DNA of 64,000 bases from Gordonia polyisoprenivorans NBRC 16320 = JCM 10675. GTDB lineage: Bacteria; Actinomycetota; Actinomycetes; Mycobacteriales; Mycobacteriaceae. Every line of letters begins with the position of its first letter. Position 1 is the first letter of the stretch. Made by a program: the position numbers and the translations under genes. This document shows positions 50,795-59,443 of the stretch, one piece after another. The stretch spans positions 62,001 to 126,000 of the forward strand of contig NZ_BAEI01000077.1 of NCBI RefSeq assembly GCF_000241325.1, written 5' to 3'. Below the pieces are notes generated by a model that saw only the letters and a list, made by a program, of their open reading frames with translations, was not told the origin of the DNA and made no database searches.

Positions 50795-52276
50795 TCAGTA
50801 GGCCGGGGTGGTCGTCGTCAGCGTCGACTGCGAGTCGGCCGACGGGGCGGTCGGGGTGGAGTCGCTCGTGGTCGCGTCATCGGAGGTGGGGTTGTCACTC
50901 GACGGGGCCTCCGACGTCGTGGTGCTCGCCGACGAACTCGCGCTCTCCGGTGCGGACGATTCGGCACTCGACGACGCCGCACTCGCCGCCGCTGCACTCG
51001 ACGCACTCGACGCCGCTGCGTCCGACGAACTGCTCGCCACCACGGCCGGTAATGCCACCGTGGTGTTCGCCGCCTTGCGGATGTTCGCCGCGGCCGCGGT
51101 GACACCGTCGGTGTTGGTGGCTCCGGTGGCACTGACGACCTGTGCCTTGTCGGTCACCGGCGGGTTCTGGCGCAAGGCGTTCAGCAGGTCGTCCTTGCCG
51201 TCGGTCAGGCTCCGGCCCCAGTTGTCCCAGTCGTGGCCGCCATAGTTGGGCAGCGAGATCACCGATGCCCCGGACTGGCCGAGCTGCAACTGCATGAGCA
51301 CCGTCGAGACCGCCGAGAGCATCTCCAGCGCCATCGCACTGATCTGATCCTGCGGTGCGAGCTTGGCGGCCTCGGCCGGCGTGAGGAAGCCGTTGCCCGA
51401 GGAGATGATCAGCACCTGTCCGTTCTGCTTGAGCTTGTCGACGTTGCGCGACGGATCGTTGGCCGCCCACTGCGCACTACCCGGCGCACCCCACATGTTG
51501 AGGATGCCGTTGGTGTAGTTCGACACGATGGTCTGGGAGGCGAGGACGCCGAGCGCGCCGATCGGATTGTCGAGCTGGTAGTAGCCCGACATGGCCTGCA
51601 CGACCTTGAACTGTTCGGGGTGCTTCTCGGCCAGGGTGACCGCAGGTCCCGCCGACATCGACAGGCCCACGATGGCGTTGCCGGTCTTGCTCACCCCGAA
51701 GTTCTGCGACAGATAGTCGGGCAGCTCCGAGGTCAGGAAGGTTTCCTGTTTGATCGTGGTGTTCGCGCCCGCGGGACCGTTCCAGTCGGTGTAGAACGAC
51801 GACGCGCCACCGGCGGGCATCACCAGCGTGGTGTTGGTGCTGGAGTCGTAGACCTTTGCTGCTTGTACGTCGGTGGTCCACGCCGACCGCGAATCCACCG
51901 CGCGCATCCCGTCGAGCAGGTAGATGCCCTGCGTGCTGTTGTTGGAGGCGCGGATCTGAACGACGATGTATTTGTTCATCGACGCCGACCACACCTTGCA
52001 GTTCTGCACGTAGTTGCCCGACGAATCCCACGTGCAGCCGGGCCGTAGGACCTCCGGGTGCCCGACCAGCGCCGAAGCCCGATTGCCGCCCGACATCAGC
52101 GAGCTCAGTACGTACAGGCTGATCGTCAACGTCGCGATGAGGGCCACCACGATCAACCGGCGTCGCCGACGACGGGGCGCCGGGGTCGGCGCCTGCGGTG
52201 GGTGAATCATCCAGTTCGCCGCGATCGACGAGTCGTGGTCGCCGCCCGCGGTGCGGGTGTCGTCGGAACCGGACAT
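50795..52276 (-). CDS. Antigen-85-like esterase/mycolyltransferase, membrane-anchored, with Ser/Thr-rich tail
   Basis: The 493-residue protein has a cytoplasmic N-terminus of about 40 residues ending in six arginines, a membrane anchor (about 41-60), and an extracytoplasmic alpha/beta hydrolase domain (about 75-385). The nucleophile is S206 in VGLSMSAGPA and the triad histidine is H348 in GGHDWDNWGRSL, both aligning with antigen 85 (GLSM and H-S-W-E-Y-W-G). About 100 Ser/Ala/Thr-rich residues follow. Antigen 85 proteins transfer mycolates between trehalose and cell-wall arabinan. The ATG at 52276 follows AGGAG and is preferred to one five codons upstream. The low-complexity tail is unusual and probably spans the wall. 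Confidence 0.8.
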   Translation of the reverse strand: MSGSDDTRTAGGDHDSSIAANWMIHPPQAPTPAPRRRRRRLIVVALIATLTISLYVLSSLMSGGNRASALVGHPEVLRPGCTWDSSGNYVQNCKVWSASMNKYIVVQIRASNNSTQGIYLLDGMRAVDSRSAWTTDVQAAKVYDSSTNTTLVMPAGGASSFYTDWNGPAGANTTIKQETFLTSELPDYLSQNFGVSKTGNAIVGLSMSAGPAVTLAEKHPEQFKVVQAMSGYYQLDNPIGALGVLASQTIVSNYTNGILNMWGAPGSAQWAANDPSRNVDKLKQNGQVLIISSGNGFLTPAEAAKLAPQDQISAMALEMLSAVSTVLMQLQLGQSGASVISLPNYGGHDWDNWGRSLTDGKDDLLNALRQNPPVTDKAQVVSATGATNTDGVTAAAANIRKAANTTVALPAVVASSSSDAAASSASSAAAASAASSSAESSAPESASSSASTTTSEAPSSDNPTSDDATTSDSTPTAPSADSQSTLTTTTPAY

Positions 52277-52322
52277 GAACACTCCTGCCATCAGCCGGCG
52301 TCGAGAGGGATGACGCCGATAC

Positions 52323-52339
52323 CGTGAGGATCGCTCACG
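52323..52339. promoter_or_regulatory. CGTGAG-N5-CTCACG inverted repeat
   Basis: Perfect 6-bp arms lie 47 bases upstream of the antigen-85-like start and 33 bases past the stop of the SnoaL-like gene on the same strand. It could be an operator for the former or a weak terminator for the latter. Confidence 0.35.
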
Positions 52340-52371
52340 ACCTGGCGCGGCGTTACATCACCCGGCGCGCC

Positions 52372-52752
52372 TCACGCCGACAGGTGTTCGTGAACGACCT
52401 GCGGGCCGGGGTCGGCGTCGAGGTCGAAGGCCACCGTCTCGCGTTCGGACAGCGTGGTGCCGTCGGCCAGCGTGGTCGACACCCGATGGGTCACGATCGC
52501 GACGGCGCCGACGACGAGTACGCGCCGATCGCTGCTCGCGCACGTGGCTACACCCCAGCCCTCGGCACGCCAGGAACGCCACAGCGCCCGGTAGTCGGCG
52601 ACGCCGATCGCGGTGTGGTCCTGATCGGGGAAGACCAGTTGCGCGTCGGGGGCGAATGCGCCGAAGTAGGCGTCCTCGTCATTCGCGGCGAACGCGGCCA
52701 CCAGGGCGTCGAGGGCATCGAGTGCGCGTGCGGTGAGCGTGTCGGTTGTCAT
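52372..52752 (-). CDS. SnoaL/NTF2-like domain protein
   Basis: The 126-residue single-domain protein follows the NTF2-like pattern: a long N-terminal helix (DALDALVAAFAANDEDAYFGAF), then FAPDAQLVFP, ADYRALWRSW, and paired strands RRVLVVGAVAIVTHRVSTTL and RETVAFDLD. These small cone-shaped proteins bind or isomerise hydrophobic ligands. It lies 48 bases downstream of the ureohydrolase gene on the same strand and may be its cotranscribed partner, though no pathway link is evident. Confidence 0.75.
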   Translation of the reverse strand: MTTDTLTARALDALDALVAAFAANDEDAYFGAFAPDAQLVFPDQDHTAIGVADYRALWRSWRAEGWGVATCASSDRRVLVVGAVAIVTHRVSTTLADGTTLSERETVAFDLDADPGPQVVHEHLSA

Positions 52753-52800
52753 GGGGGATCCGTTCAGGTGGGAAAGGGCAGGGACGGTGGGCCGGCCGCT

Positions 52801-53790
52801 TCAGCGGCGGGGCCCGAGGATCGACAGCATCTCGTAGGCGACATGTGCGGCGGCGATACCGGTGATCTCGGCGTGGTCGTAGGCGGGCGAGACCTCGACG
52901 ATGTCGGTGCCGACGATGTCGAGGCCGCGTAGGCCACGCAGGGTGTTCAACAGCTCGCGGGAGGTCAGGCCGCCGGCCTCGGGGGTTCCGGTGCCCGGTG
53001 CGTGCGCTGGATCGAGGACGTCGATGTCGATGGAGACGTACACCGGACCACCGGCCAGGCGCGTGCGCACCCGTTCGACAATGCTTGCCACACCGTCGAA
53101 TTCGTAGTCATCGGCGCGTACCACGGCGAACCCGAGCGCCGAGTCGTCGTCGAGGTCGGCGGCACTGTAGAGCGGTCCGCGGATGCCGACGTGCATCGAG
53201 CGTTCCATGTCGATCAGTCCTTCCTCGCTGGCCCGGCGGAACGGTGTGCCGTGGGTATAGGGCGCACCGAAGTAGGAGTTCCAGGTGTCGAGGTGGGCAT
53301 CGAAGTGTAGTACCGCAACGGGTTTCGCGTGTAGGTCGTGCAGCGCGCGCAGCATGGGCAGTGCGACGGTGTGGTCGCCGCCGAGGATCAGCGGGGTGGC
53401 GCCGTCGGCGCCGAGGGTTCTCGCCGCGGCGCTGATGGTGTCGATGGCCTCGGTGATGGCGAACGGATTAACCGACAGGTCACCGCAATCGACGACCTGC
53501 TGCTGTGCGAACGGTGCCACGCCGAGGGCGGGATTGAAGGGCCGCAGCAACTTCGACGATGCGCGAATGTGCCCGGGGCCGAATCGTGCGCCCGGCCGAT
53601 AGCTGACCCCGGTGTCGAACGGGATGCCGAGGATGTGCACGTCGGCATCGGCGACCTGGTCCCGACGCGGCAGGCGGGCAAAGGTGGCCGGTGCGCCGTA
53701 GCGGGGGAAGCGTGCTGCATCGACCTGCCCCACCACCCCGTCGATGACCGGGAACTGGGTGTCGAGACCGGCAATCACGTTGTCACTCAT
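52801..53790 (-). CDS. speB: Agmatinase/ureohydrolase family enzyme
   Basis: The 329-residue ureohydrolase is a binuclear manganese enzyme that cleaves guanidino compounds to urea and an amine. The metal-ligand motifs are complete: GGDHTVALP, HFDAHLDTW and SIDIDVLDPAHAPGTGTPE. The N-terminal extension and AGGLTSRELL segment fit the agmatinase/guanidinobutyrase branch rather than arginase. Its ATG overlaps the stop of the NCS1 permease by four bases, so import and hydrolysis are coupled. The true substrate could be agmatine, guanidinobutyrate, guanidinopropionate or another guanidino compound that the permease takes up. Confidence 0.85.
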   Translation of the reverse strand: MSDNVIAGLDTQFPVIDGVVGQVDAARFPRYGAPATFARLPRRDQVADADVHILGIPFDTGVSYRPGARFGPGHIRASSKLLRPFNPALGVAPFAQQQVVDCGDLSVNPFAITEAIDTISAAARTLGADGATPLILGGDHTVALPMLRALHDLHAKPVAVLHFDAHLDTWNSYFGAPYTHGTPFRRASEEGLIDMERSMHVGIRGPLYSAADLDDDSALGFAVVRADDYEFDGVASIVERVRTRLAGGPVYVSIDIDVLDPAHAPGTGTPEAGGLTSRELLNTLRGLRGLDIVGTDIVEVSPAYDHAEITGIAAAHVAYEMLSILGPRR

Positions 53791-55295
53791 GAGTTCTCCT
53801 CCATGCTGTGCTCTTCTGCGGCGATCTCGGTGCGGATCTCGCCGGTACCTGCCGGGTCGGACAGTTCGGGGTGGCCGGTGAGGAGCCGGGTTTCGGCGGA
53901 GAGATCCTGGGTGCGGGTGAACAGCACGTAGGCTCCGCCCGAGACCACCAGACCGACGACGAAGGCGATGTCCACCTCGCCCATCGCCGACGCGGCGGGC
54001 CCGACGAAGAACGGTAGGTCCATGAAGGGGATCTCGGCGGCGATGCCGATCAGGAAAGCGCCGATACCGCGCCAGGGCCACCGGCCGTATACGCCTGCGG
54101 GCGTGAACAGGTCGGCGATGACGTAGTGGCCGCGGCGGACGAAGAAGTAGTCGGTGAGGTTCACCGCCGTCCACGGCACCAGCAGGTAGAGCATGATCAG
54201 CAGGGCGGTGTTCAGTGATTCGGTGGCATCGGTCAACGCCAGTGACAGCGCCAGCCACACGACGGTCAGGACCAGAATCGTGATCACGCGGAGCCGGCGC
54301 GTCGGGGAGATCTGGCGGACCGAGTCGATCGCGGTGACCACGGTCAGCATGCCGCTGTAGGCATTGAGGCCCATCGTCGCCACCAGCACCAGGGTCGCGA
54401 CCACCGCCAGGACGCTACCCAGGCCCGAGATGACCTGATTGCCACCGTCATTGATGCCGCTCAACGCGTCCGACGCACCGAGGTAGGTCGCCAGGAACGC
54501 ACCCACCGGGATCAGCCACGCCGGCGAGGCGGCAGCGCCGAGGAACACCGAGGCGATGATCGAGGACGGGCGCGTGTCCCGGGGCAGGTACCGCGAGTAG
54601 TCCGACACGTACGGGGCGTAGGTGATGTTGTAGGACGCCGCGACCGAGAACTGCACCAGGAACGCCACGAGGGTGAAGCCGCCCGGACCGGCCGGTCCGA
54701 GGGACCCGTGCACCGAGCCGGCCAGGATGCCGATCGTGAGAATCAGCCACAGCGGCAACGAGATCCAGAAGAGGACCTTGAACGCCCGGTGCAGTAGGTC
54801 GTGGCCGAAGATGGCCAGCGCGGCGGCGATCACCGACATCGCGACGGCGACCACCACCGGATTCCAGCCGAAGATGGACTGCAGACCGGACTTGATGATC
54901 ACGATGTCGACGACGTTGAAGCCGACGAAGGTGAACAGCGTGCCGATCAGCGGCAACAGCACTCCGCGATAGCCGAATTGGGCTCGGGACTGGATCATCT
55001 GGGGCAGCCCGAGGACCGGGCCCTGCGTGGCGTGGAACGCCATGAACAATGTGCCGAAGGCGATACCGGCGAGGCCGGCGACGATGCTCCAGAGCAACGA
55101 CAACCCCATCGCCGGGCCGACGAAGCCCAGCGCGAGGGTGAACGGCTGGAAGTTGCCGACGAACCAGAACGGCCCCTGTGCGGAGACCTTGCCGTGGCGT
55201 TCGTCGTCGGGCACGTAGTCGATGGAGCGGGTCTCGATGGCAGGACGGGTGGTGGCGCGGGCGGTCGGGCCGTCGGCGGGGAGATCGAGGGTCAT
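53787..55295 (-). CDS. NCS1-family nucleobase/cation symporter
   Basis: The 502-residue protein has about 12 membrane helices. The region GPFWFVGNFQPFTLALGFVGPAMGLS and the conserved N-terminal DDERHG are typical of NCS1 permeases for cytosine, purines, allantoin or hydantoins. VQFSVAASYNITYAPYVSDYSRYLP is the family's substrate-site segment in helix 6. The ATG at 55295 was chosen over one nine codons upstream. It heads an operon with the ureohydrolase and is divergent from a PucR regulator, which suggests regulated uptake of a nitrogen source with a guanidino group. Confidence 0.88.
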   Translation of the reverse strand: MTLDLPADGPTARATTRPAIETRSIDYVPDDERHGKVSAQGPFWFVGNFQPFTLALGFVGPAMGLSLLWSIVAGLAGIAFGTLFMAFHATQGPVLGLPQMIQSRAQFGYRGVLLPLIGTLFTFVGFNVVDIVIIKSGLQSIFGWNPVVVAVAMSVIAAALAIFGHDLLHRAFKVLFWISLPLWLILTIGILAGSVHGSLGPAGPGGFTLVAFLVQFSVAASYNITYAPYVSDYSRYLPRDTRPSSIIASVFLGAAASPAWLIPVGAFLATYLGASDALSGINDGGNQVISGLGSVLAVVATLVLVATMGLNAYSGMLTVVTAIDSVRQISPTRRLRVITILVLTVVWLALSLALTDATESLNTALLIMLYLLVPWTAVNLTDYFFVRRGHYVIADLFTPAGVYGRWPWRGIGAFLIGIAAEIPFMDLPFFVGPAASAMGEVDIAFVVGLVVSGGAYVLFTRTQDLSAETRLLTGHPELSDPAGTGEIRTEIAAEEHSMEENS

Positions 55296-55393
55296 GACGG
55301 GCTTTCGGGTCGATCGGAACACTCGGTGGGTGGCGTCGTCGCCGGTGCATCAAGAGTGCGGCGCACTGACCTGCACCGACAGTGCGAAAATGT

Positions 55394-55415
55394 CCAATCC
55401 GGTCATTACGATTGG
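55394..55415. promoter_or_regulatory. CCAATC-N10-GATTGG inverted repeat, candidate PucR operator
   Basis: Perfect 6-bp arms with a 10-bp centre lie in the 154-bp divergent region between the permease (start 55295) and the PucR gene (start 55450). This is the expected place for activation or repression of the permease-ureohydrolase operon by the adjacent regulator. Confidence 0.5.
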
Positions 55416-55449
55416 GCAATATGTACAACAGTGGGCCCAGGGGAATCCG

Positions 55450-56934
55450 ATGATCACCGTCGGCGAGGTCGCCGCAGCGGACGAACTCCACCTGCAGGTG
55501 GCGGCCGGAGGGGAGGCGCTCGACGCCGAGGTCACGATGGTGCACGTCTCCGAGCTGACCGACCCACACGAATGGCTGCGCGGTGGGGAACTGCTCATGA
55601 CCATCGGGTTGCTGGTGGAGATGACCGAGCAAGGGTGTCGCGAGTATGTGCGCAACTGCCGCGCCGGTGGTGTCGCGGGCCTGGTGCTGGGTCTGGGCCC
55701 GCGCTACGCCGCCTGCCCCGAGCCGCTGCGTGCGGCGGCCGCCGAGATCGGTGTTCCGCTCCTCGTGGTCCCCGTCGAGGTGCCTTTCATCGCCATCACC
55801 AAGTGGGTGTTCGAGAAGCGGGCCGCCCAGCAGCGACACGATCTCGAGGAGGCGATGGAGCTCAATCGCCGACTGACCGCGGTGGCCACGTCGAGCGCGC
55901 CGTTGCCGGCGCTGCTGGAGACCTGGGCCGAGGCGTCGAGCGCGCATTGTGTGGTCTGCGACGGTGTGGGCCGGCTGATCGCGGCCTCTCCCGGGGCCTC
56001 GGAGCAGGCGCGTACGGAGGCCGTGGAATTGGCGGTGGCCGCCTCGCGCGAACCGCCCGGACAGTCGTGGGTGTTGCGTGCCGGGCGAGAGATCCACACC
56101 GTCGGCTCCGGTGTCGCGCTGGCGTTCATCGTGTTGGACGCCCAGCTCAATCCGGTGGCGCGGCATTCGTCGACGGTGCTCGTCTCGCTGCTCGCGTTGG
56201 AGGTGCAACGTCGCCACGTCGCCGGCCAACCCGAACGTCAGCGCCGAGGTGCGGTGTTCGCCCAACTGGTTCGTCCTGGCCTGAAACCGGCACGCGCACA
56301 ACAGCTTGCGGACTCCTTGGGTTGGCGGACGACGCTCGTCGTCGCGGCGGTGATCGCGCCCGCACCCCACGATGCGGACGCGTTGCTGTTCCGCCTGCAG
56401 TCCTCCTTGACGGCCGGACTCGTCCGGTCGCACGGGCGGCTCGTGGAGATCGCCCACCCCGAATCCGACGGGCTGCTCGCGACGCTCACCGCGATCGCTC
56501 CCGGCACGCCGATCGGGTTGGGCGCCCCGGTCGCGGTGGCGTCGTTGCCGGTGTCGCTGACCCAGGCGCGCTCGCTGGTGGGCGCCAGCGAACGCCTTGG
56601 TCGGCCGGTCGATGCGCGCGAGGGCCGCACCGTCGAGCTGCTCATCGGGCTCGGTGAGCCACGGCTCCTCCGCGGATTCGCCGACGCCGTGCTCGCCCCG
56701 ATCGATCAACTCGAGGAGCGCGAGCGCGTCGAACTGATGCGGACCCTCGAGGAGTGGCTGCGCGTCAACGGCGCGTGGGACCCGGCGGCAGCCCGGTTGT
56801 CGGTGCACCGCAACACCGTTCGCAATCGGATCGATCGCATCGCCACGCTGTCGGGGCGCAGGCTCGACGACGGCGAGGACCGCATGGAACTCTGGCTGGC
56901 GCTCAAGGCGCGCTCGGCGCTGCCCCGCGTATGA
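55450..56934 (+). CDS. PucR-family transcriptional regulator
   Basis: The 494-residue protein has an N-terminal PucR domain (about 1-125; ITVGEVAAADEL, WLRGGELLMTIG). A GAF-like/GGDEF-like middle follows, and a C-terminal PucR helix-turn-helix (about 430-485; VNGAWDPAAARLSVHRNTVRNRIDRI). The ATG at 55450 follows AGGGGAA and begins the family's usual first strand; the frame is open further upstream but reads through the promoter region. PucR regulators control purine, allantoin or amino-compound catabolism. Divergence from the NCS1/ureohydrolase operon makes that its probable target, with an inducer derived from the imported compound. Confidence 0.88.
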   Translation: MITVGEVAAADELHLQVAAGGEALDAEVTMVHVSELTDPHEWLRGGELLMTIGLLVEMTEQGCREYVRNCRAGGVAGLVLGLGPRYAACPEPLRAAAAEIGVPLLVVPVEVPFIAITKWVFEKRAAQQRHDLEEAMELNRRLTAVATSSAPLPALLETWAEASSAHCVVCDGVGRLIAASPGASEQARTEAVELAVAASREPPGQSWVLRAGREIHTVGSGVALAFIVLDAQLNPVARHSSTVLVSLLALEVQRRHVAGQPERQRRGAVFAQLVRPGLKPARAQQLADSLGWRTTLVVAAVIAPAPHDADALLFRLQSSLTAGLVRSHGRLVEIAHPESDGLLATLTAIAPGTPIGLGAPVAVASLPVSLTQARSLVGASERLGRPVDAREGRTVELLIGLGEPRLLRGFADAVLAPIDQLEERERVELMRTLEEWLRVNGAWDPAAARLSVHRNTVRNRIDRIATLSGRRLDDGEDRMELWLALKARSALPRV

Positions 56935-56975
56935 CAACAGCCCGGTGACGGACTCGGGTATGGCAGGGTAGCTCC

Positions 56976-58547
56976 ATGGCACCGAAGCGGGGGAGGCGCG
57001 ACTACGGCTCGATCCTGCTCGGGTCGGCCAGTGAGAGCGGGTCCAAACAGCGGTTACGTATCCAGACGCTGTTGACCGCGTCGATCGTCGTCGCGAACCT
57101 GGTGGGCGCGATCATCGCCATCGCACTGTCGTCGGTGGGGATTCCGGAGCCGTCGGTGTTCCAGCCCGATCTCTGGTGGGTCAACTTTCTCGCGTTGCCG
57201 CTCTACGTCGCCGGGGCGTTCGTCATCGGAATCGGTTGGGGCACGATCGTTGTCGTGCGCGATCTGCGTTGGGCGATCCGGGATCGGCCGCCGACCGAAC
57301 GGGATGCGCGGCGTGCCCGTCGCGCACCATGGCGCCTGGTGAGCATCCAGGCGATCCTCTGGATCGGTGCGGTCATCTTCTTCACCCTCTGCTTCGGGAT
57401 TCCGCATCCCGAACTGATCCCGAAGACGATCTTCGTCGTCGGTCTCAGCGGGGTGGTGGTCGTCGCGATCTCGTATCTGCTGATCGAGTTCTCGTTGCGG
57501 CCCGTGGCCGCCGAACTCATCAGCGCCGGATACCGCAGACGCAAACGCAGCGGGGTGCGCAGCCGGGCGATCGTGTCGTGGCTCGTCGGCTCGGCGATCC
57601 CGGTGACCGGCATCCTGCTGGTCGTGTTGTTCGGAGCATTCCGGCCCGAGACGTCCAAGGTCGACATGTTCGTCGGTGTCGCGGTACTGGCGGTGACGGC
57701 CCTGGCCACCGGACTGATCCTGACGCTGTTGTCGTCACTGAGCATCATCGGCCCCATCCGCAGCGTGCGTACCGCGCTGCACCGGGTCGAAGCCGGAGAA
57801 CTCGACGACGTCGAGGTGGTCGTCTACGACGGCACCGAACTCGGTGATCTGCAGGCCGGTTTCAACCTGATGGTCGGCGGCCTGCGCGAACGAGAACACA
57901 TGCGCGACTTGTTCGGTCGGCACGTCGGACGCGAAGTCGCCGAGGCCGCCCTGGCCTCCGACCCCGAACTCGGGGGCACCGAGAAGGTCGTGGCCGCGGT
58001 CTTCGTCGACGTGATCGGTTCGACGACACTGGCCGCCGAGCGCTCACCGGTCGAGGTGGTGGAGATCCTGAATCGCTTCTTCGGGGTGATCGTCGCCGCC
58101 GTCGAGGAGAACAAGGGGCTGGTCAACAAGTTCGAGGGCGACGCGGTGCTCGCGATCTTCGGTGCGCCGATCGCGTTGTCGGACTGTGCCGGTGCGGCCC
58201 TGGCGGCGGCCAGGACGATCGCCACACGACTCGGCGAGGAGGTGCCGGAACTGTCGGCGGGCATCGGCGTCAGCCATGGGCCGGTTGTGGCGGGCAACGT
58301 CGGTGCGATCCAGCGTTTCGAATACACCGTGATCGGCGACCCGGTCAACGAGAGTGCGCGACTGTCCGAACTCGCCAAACGAAATCCGCGGCACCCGTTG
58401 GCATCCGGGCGTGCCGTGGAGGCCGCGCGGCCCGCCGAGCGCGAGAAGTGGCGTGAGGCCGAACATGCCACGCTCCGCGGGCGCACCGAGGAGACCGTCG
58501 TCTACGAGGCGGCCGGGGTGGGCGATCCGGTGTCCGAAGCATCCTGA
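56976..58547 (+). CDS. Membrane-bound class III adenylate/guanylate cyclase
   Basis: The 523-residue protein has about six membrane helices in two groups (about 28-90 and 120-250). A HAMP linker follows (about 255-305; GPIRSVRTALHRVEAGELDDVEV) and then a class III cyclase domain (about 325-490). Metal-binding aspartates are in VFVDVIGST and FEGDAVLAIFGAP, and the transition-state region is GDPVNESARL. The layout matches Rv1318c-Rv1320c and Rv3645 of M. tuberculosis. No regulator is linked. The DNA just beyond the stop carries a short tandem repeat. Confidence 0.9.
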   Translation: MAPKRGRRDYGSILLGSASESGSKQRLRIQTLLTASIVVANLVGAIIAIALSSVGIPEPSVFQPDLWWVNFLALPLYVAGAFVIGIGWGTIVVVRDLRWAIRDRPPTERDARRARRAPWRLVSIQAILWIGAVIFFTLCFGIPHPELIPKTIFVVGLSGVVVVAISYLLIEFSLRPVAAELISAGYRRRKRSGVRSRAIVSWLVGSAIPVTGILLVVLFGAFRPETSKVDMFVGVAVLAVTALATGLILTLLSSLSIIGPIRSVRTALHRVEAGELDDVEVVVYDGTELGDLQAGFNLMVGGLREREHMRDLFGRHVGREVAEAALASDPELGGTEKVVAAVFVDVIGSTTLAAERSPVEVVEILNRFFGVIVAAVEENKGLVNKFEGDAVLAIFGAPIALSDCAGAALAAARTIATRLGEEVPELSAGIGVSHGPVVAGNVGAIQRFEYTVIGDPVNESARLSELAKRNPRHPLASGRAVEAARPAEREKWREAEHATLRGRTEETVVYEAAGVGDPVSEAS

Positions 58548-58571
58548 CCGCCGCATTGGAGCCGGCAGCGC

Positions 58572-58622
58572 GCCCGAACGGTCAGTGTGCCCGAACGGTC
58601 AGTGTGCCCGAACAGTCAGTGC
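58572..58622. repeat. Three tandem 17-bp repeats
   Basis: GCCCGAACGGTCAGTGT occurs twice exactly and once with two changes, between the cyclase stop and the 3' end of the convergent secreted-protein gene. The third unit contains that gene's stop codon (58616-58618), so repeat changes could alter its C-terminus. Confidence 0.75.
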
Positions 58623-59281
58623 GTCAAGCCCGGCAGCGCAGGGGCGTTGCCGCAGGTCGTGGTGCTCGATTGGGTGCACGTCCACAACCACTTCATCCAG
58701 CTGCTCGCCGAGTTCAGTACGCCGTCGGTGTCGGTGTGGCCCGGGGTCGACGGTGCGGTGGGAGAGGGCGCGGTGGGCGCCGAGGCGGAGACCGGGAAGG
58801 CCGTGTAGTCCTCATCGCTGGACTGTCCGGCGGTGGAGCTGCACACGACGTATCCGGCGTACTGGGCGGCAGTGCCCTGGTAGGTGAGCAGGGTGGTGGG
58901 GGTCGCGCCGACGGTGACCGTGTCGGCGACGGCCAGCGGCGTGCCCACCCCCGACATGTCCTGGTCGTACTGGTTGTTGAGCGAATCGACCTGCGGCCCT
59001 TGGTTTTGTACGCGCGCCGCTGCCCGTTGCGTGCCGACCTGGGCGGCTTGTTCGAGTGCTCCGAGGGCCGAGATCGGATACACGAAGGCGCTGCACTGTC
59101 CCTGTCCGCCGGCCAGTGGTGAGTTGTTGACGCCGAAGAGTGTGACCGTGTTGCCGCTCATCGTCCCGGATCCGGCGTGGGCGGTGCCGGTGGTCCACGC
59201 GTGGGCCGGCGCTGCGAGGCCCAACCAGGCTGCGCTGGCACAGGTGAGTACTGCCGCACCCGCGGCCATCCGGCGTCTCAT
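58616..59281 (-). CDS. Secreted protein of unknown function
   Basis: The 221-residue precursor has a twin-start MRRRM and a signal peptide (about residues 5-28, ending PAHAW). The mature part is about 190 residues with six cysteines, some paired by spacing (GQCSAF, VVCSST, WTCTQS, TTCGNA), and a Ser/Thr/Pro-rich linker near 170-190. It resembles other small exported proteins of Mycobacteriales but no domain is recognised. It converges on the cyclase gene, and its stop lies within a tandem repeat. Confidence 0.75.
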   Translation of the reverse strand: MRRRMAAGAAVLTCASAAWLGLAAPAHAWTTGTAHAGSGTMSGNTVTLFGVNNSPLAGGQGQCSAFVYPISALGALEQAAQVGTQRAAARVQNQGPQVDSLNNQYDQDMSGVGTPLAVADTVTVGATPTTLLTYQGTAAQYAGYVVCSSTAGQSSDEDYTAFPVSASAPTAPSPTAPSTPGHTDTDGVLNSASSWMKWLWTCTQSSTTTCGNAPALPGLTH

Positions 59282-59443
59282 ATCGGCAACCTACTGCCGG
59301 TCGGCCCGTGATTCGGTTGTGGTCCCATCACGGTTCGGTGCAACTTCAGTCACAGACGCCCCATTTGAACCAGTTGTCCCACTTGGGATCCTCGTGATCA
59401 CACGGACCAAGCGAACCAACCGGTCATACCGGCGCTCGAGTGA

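Noticed and set aside
54448..56982. Minus-strand open frame of about 844 codons over the PucR gene
   Set aside because: Antisense to PucR and out of frame with the NCS1 gene; no domain seen.
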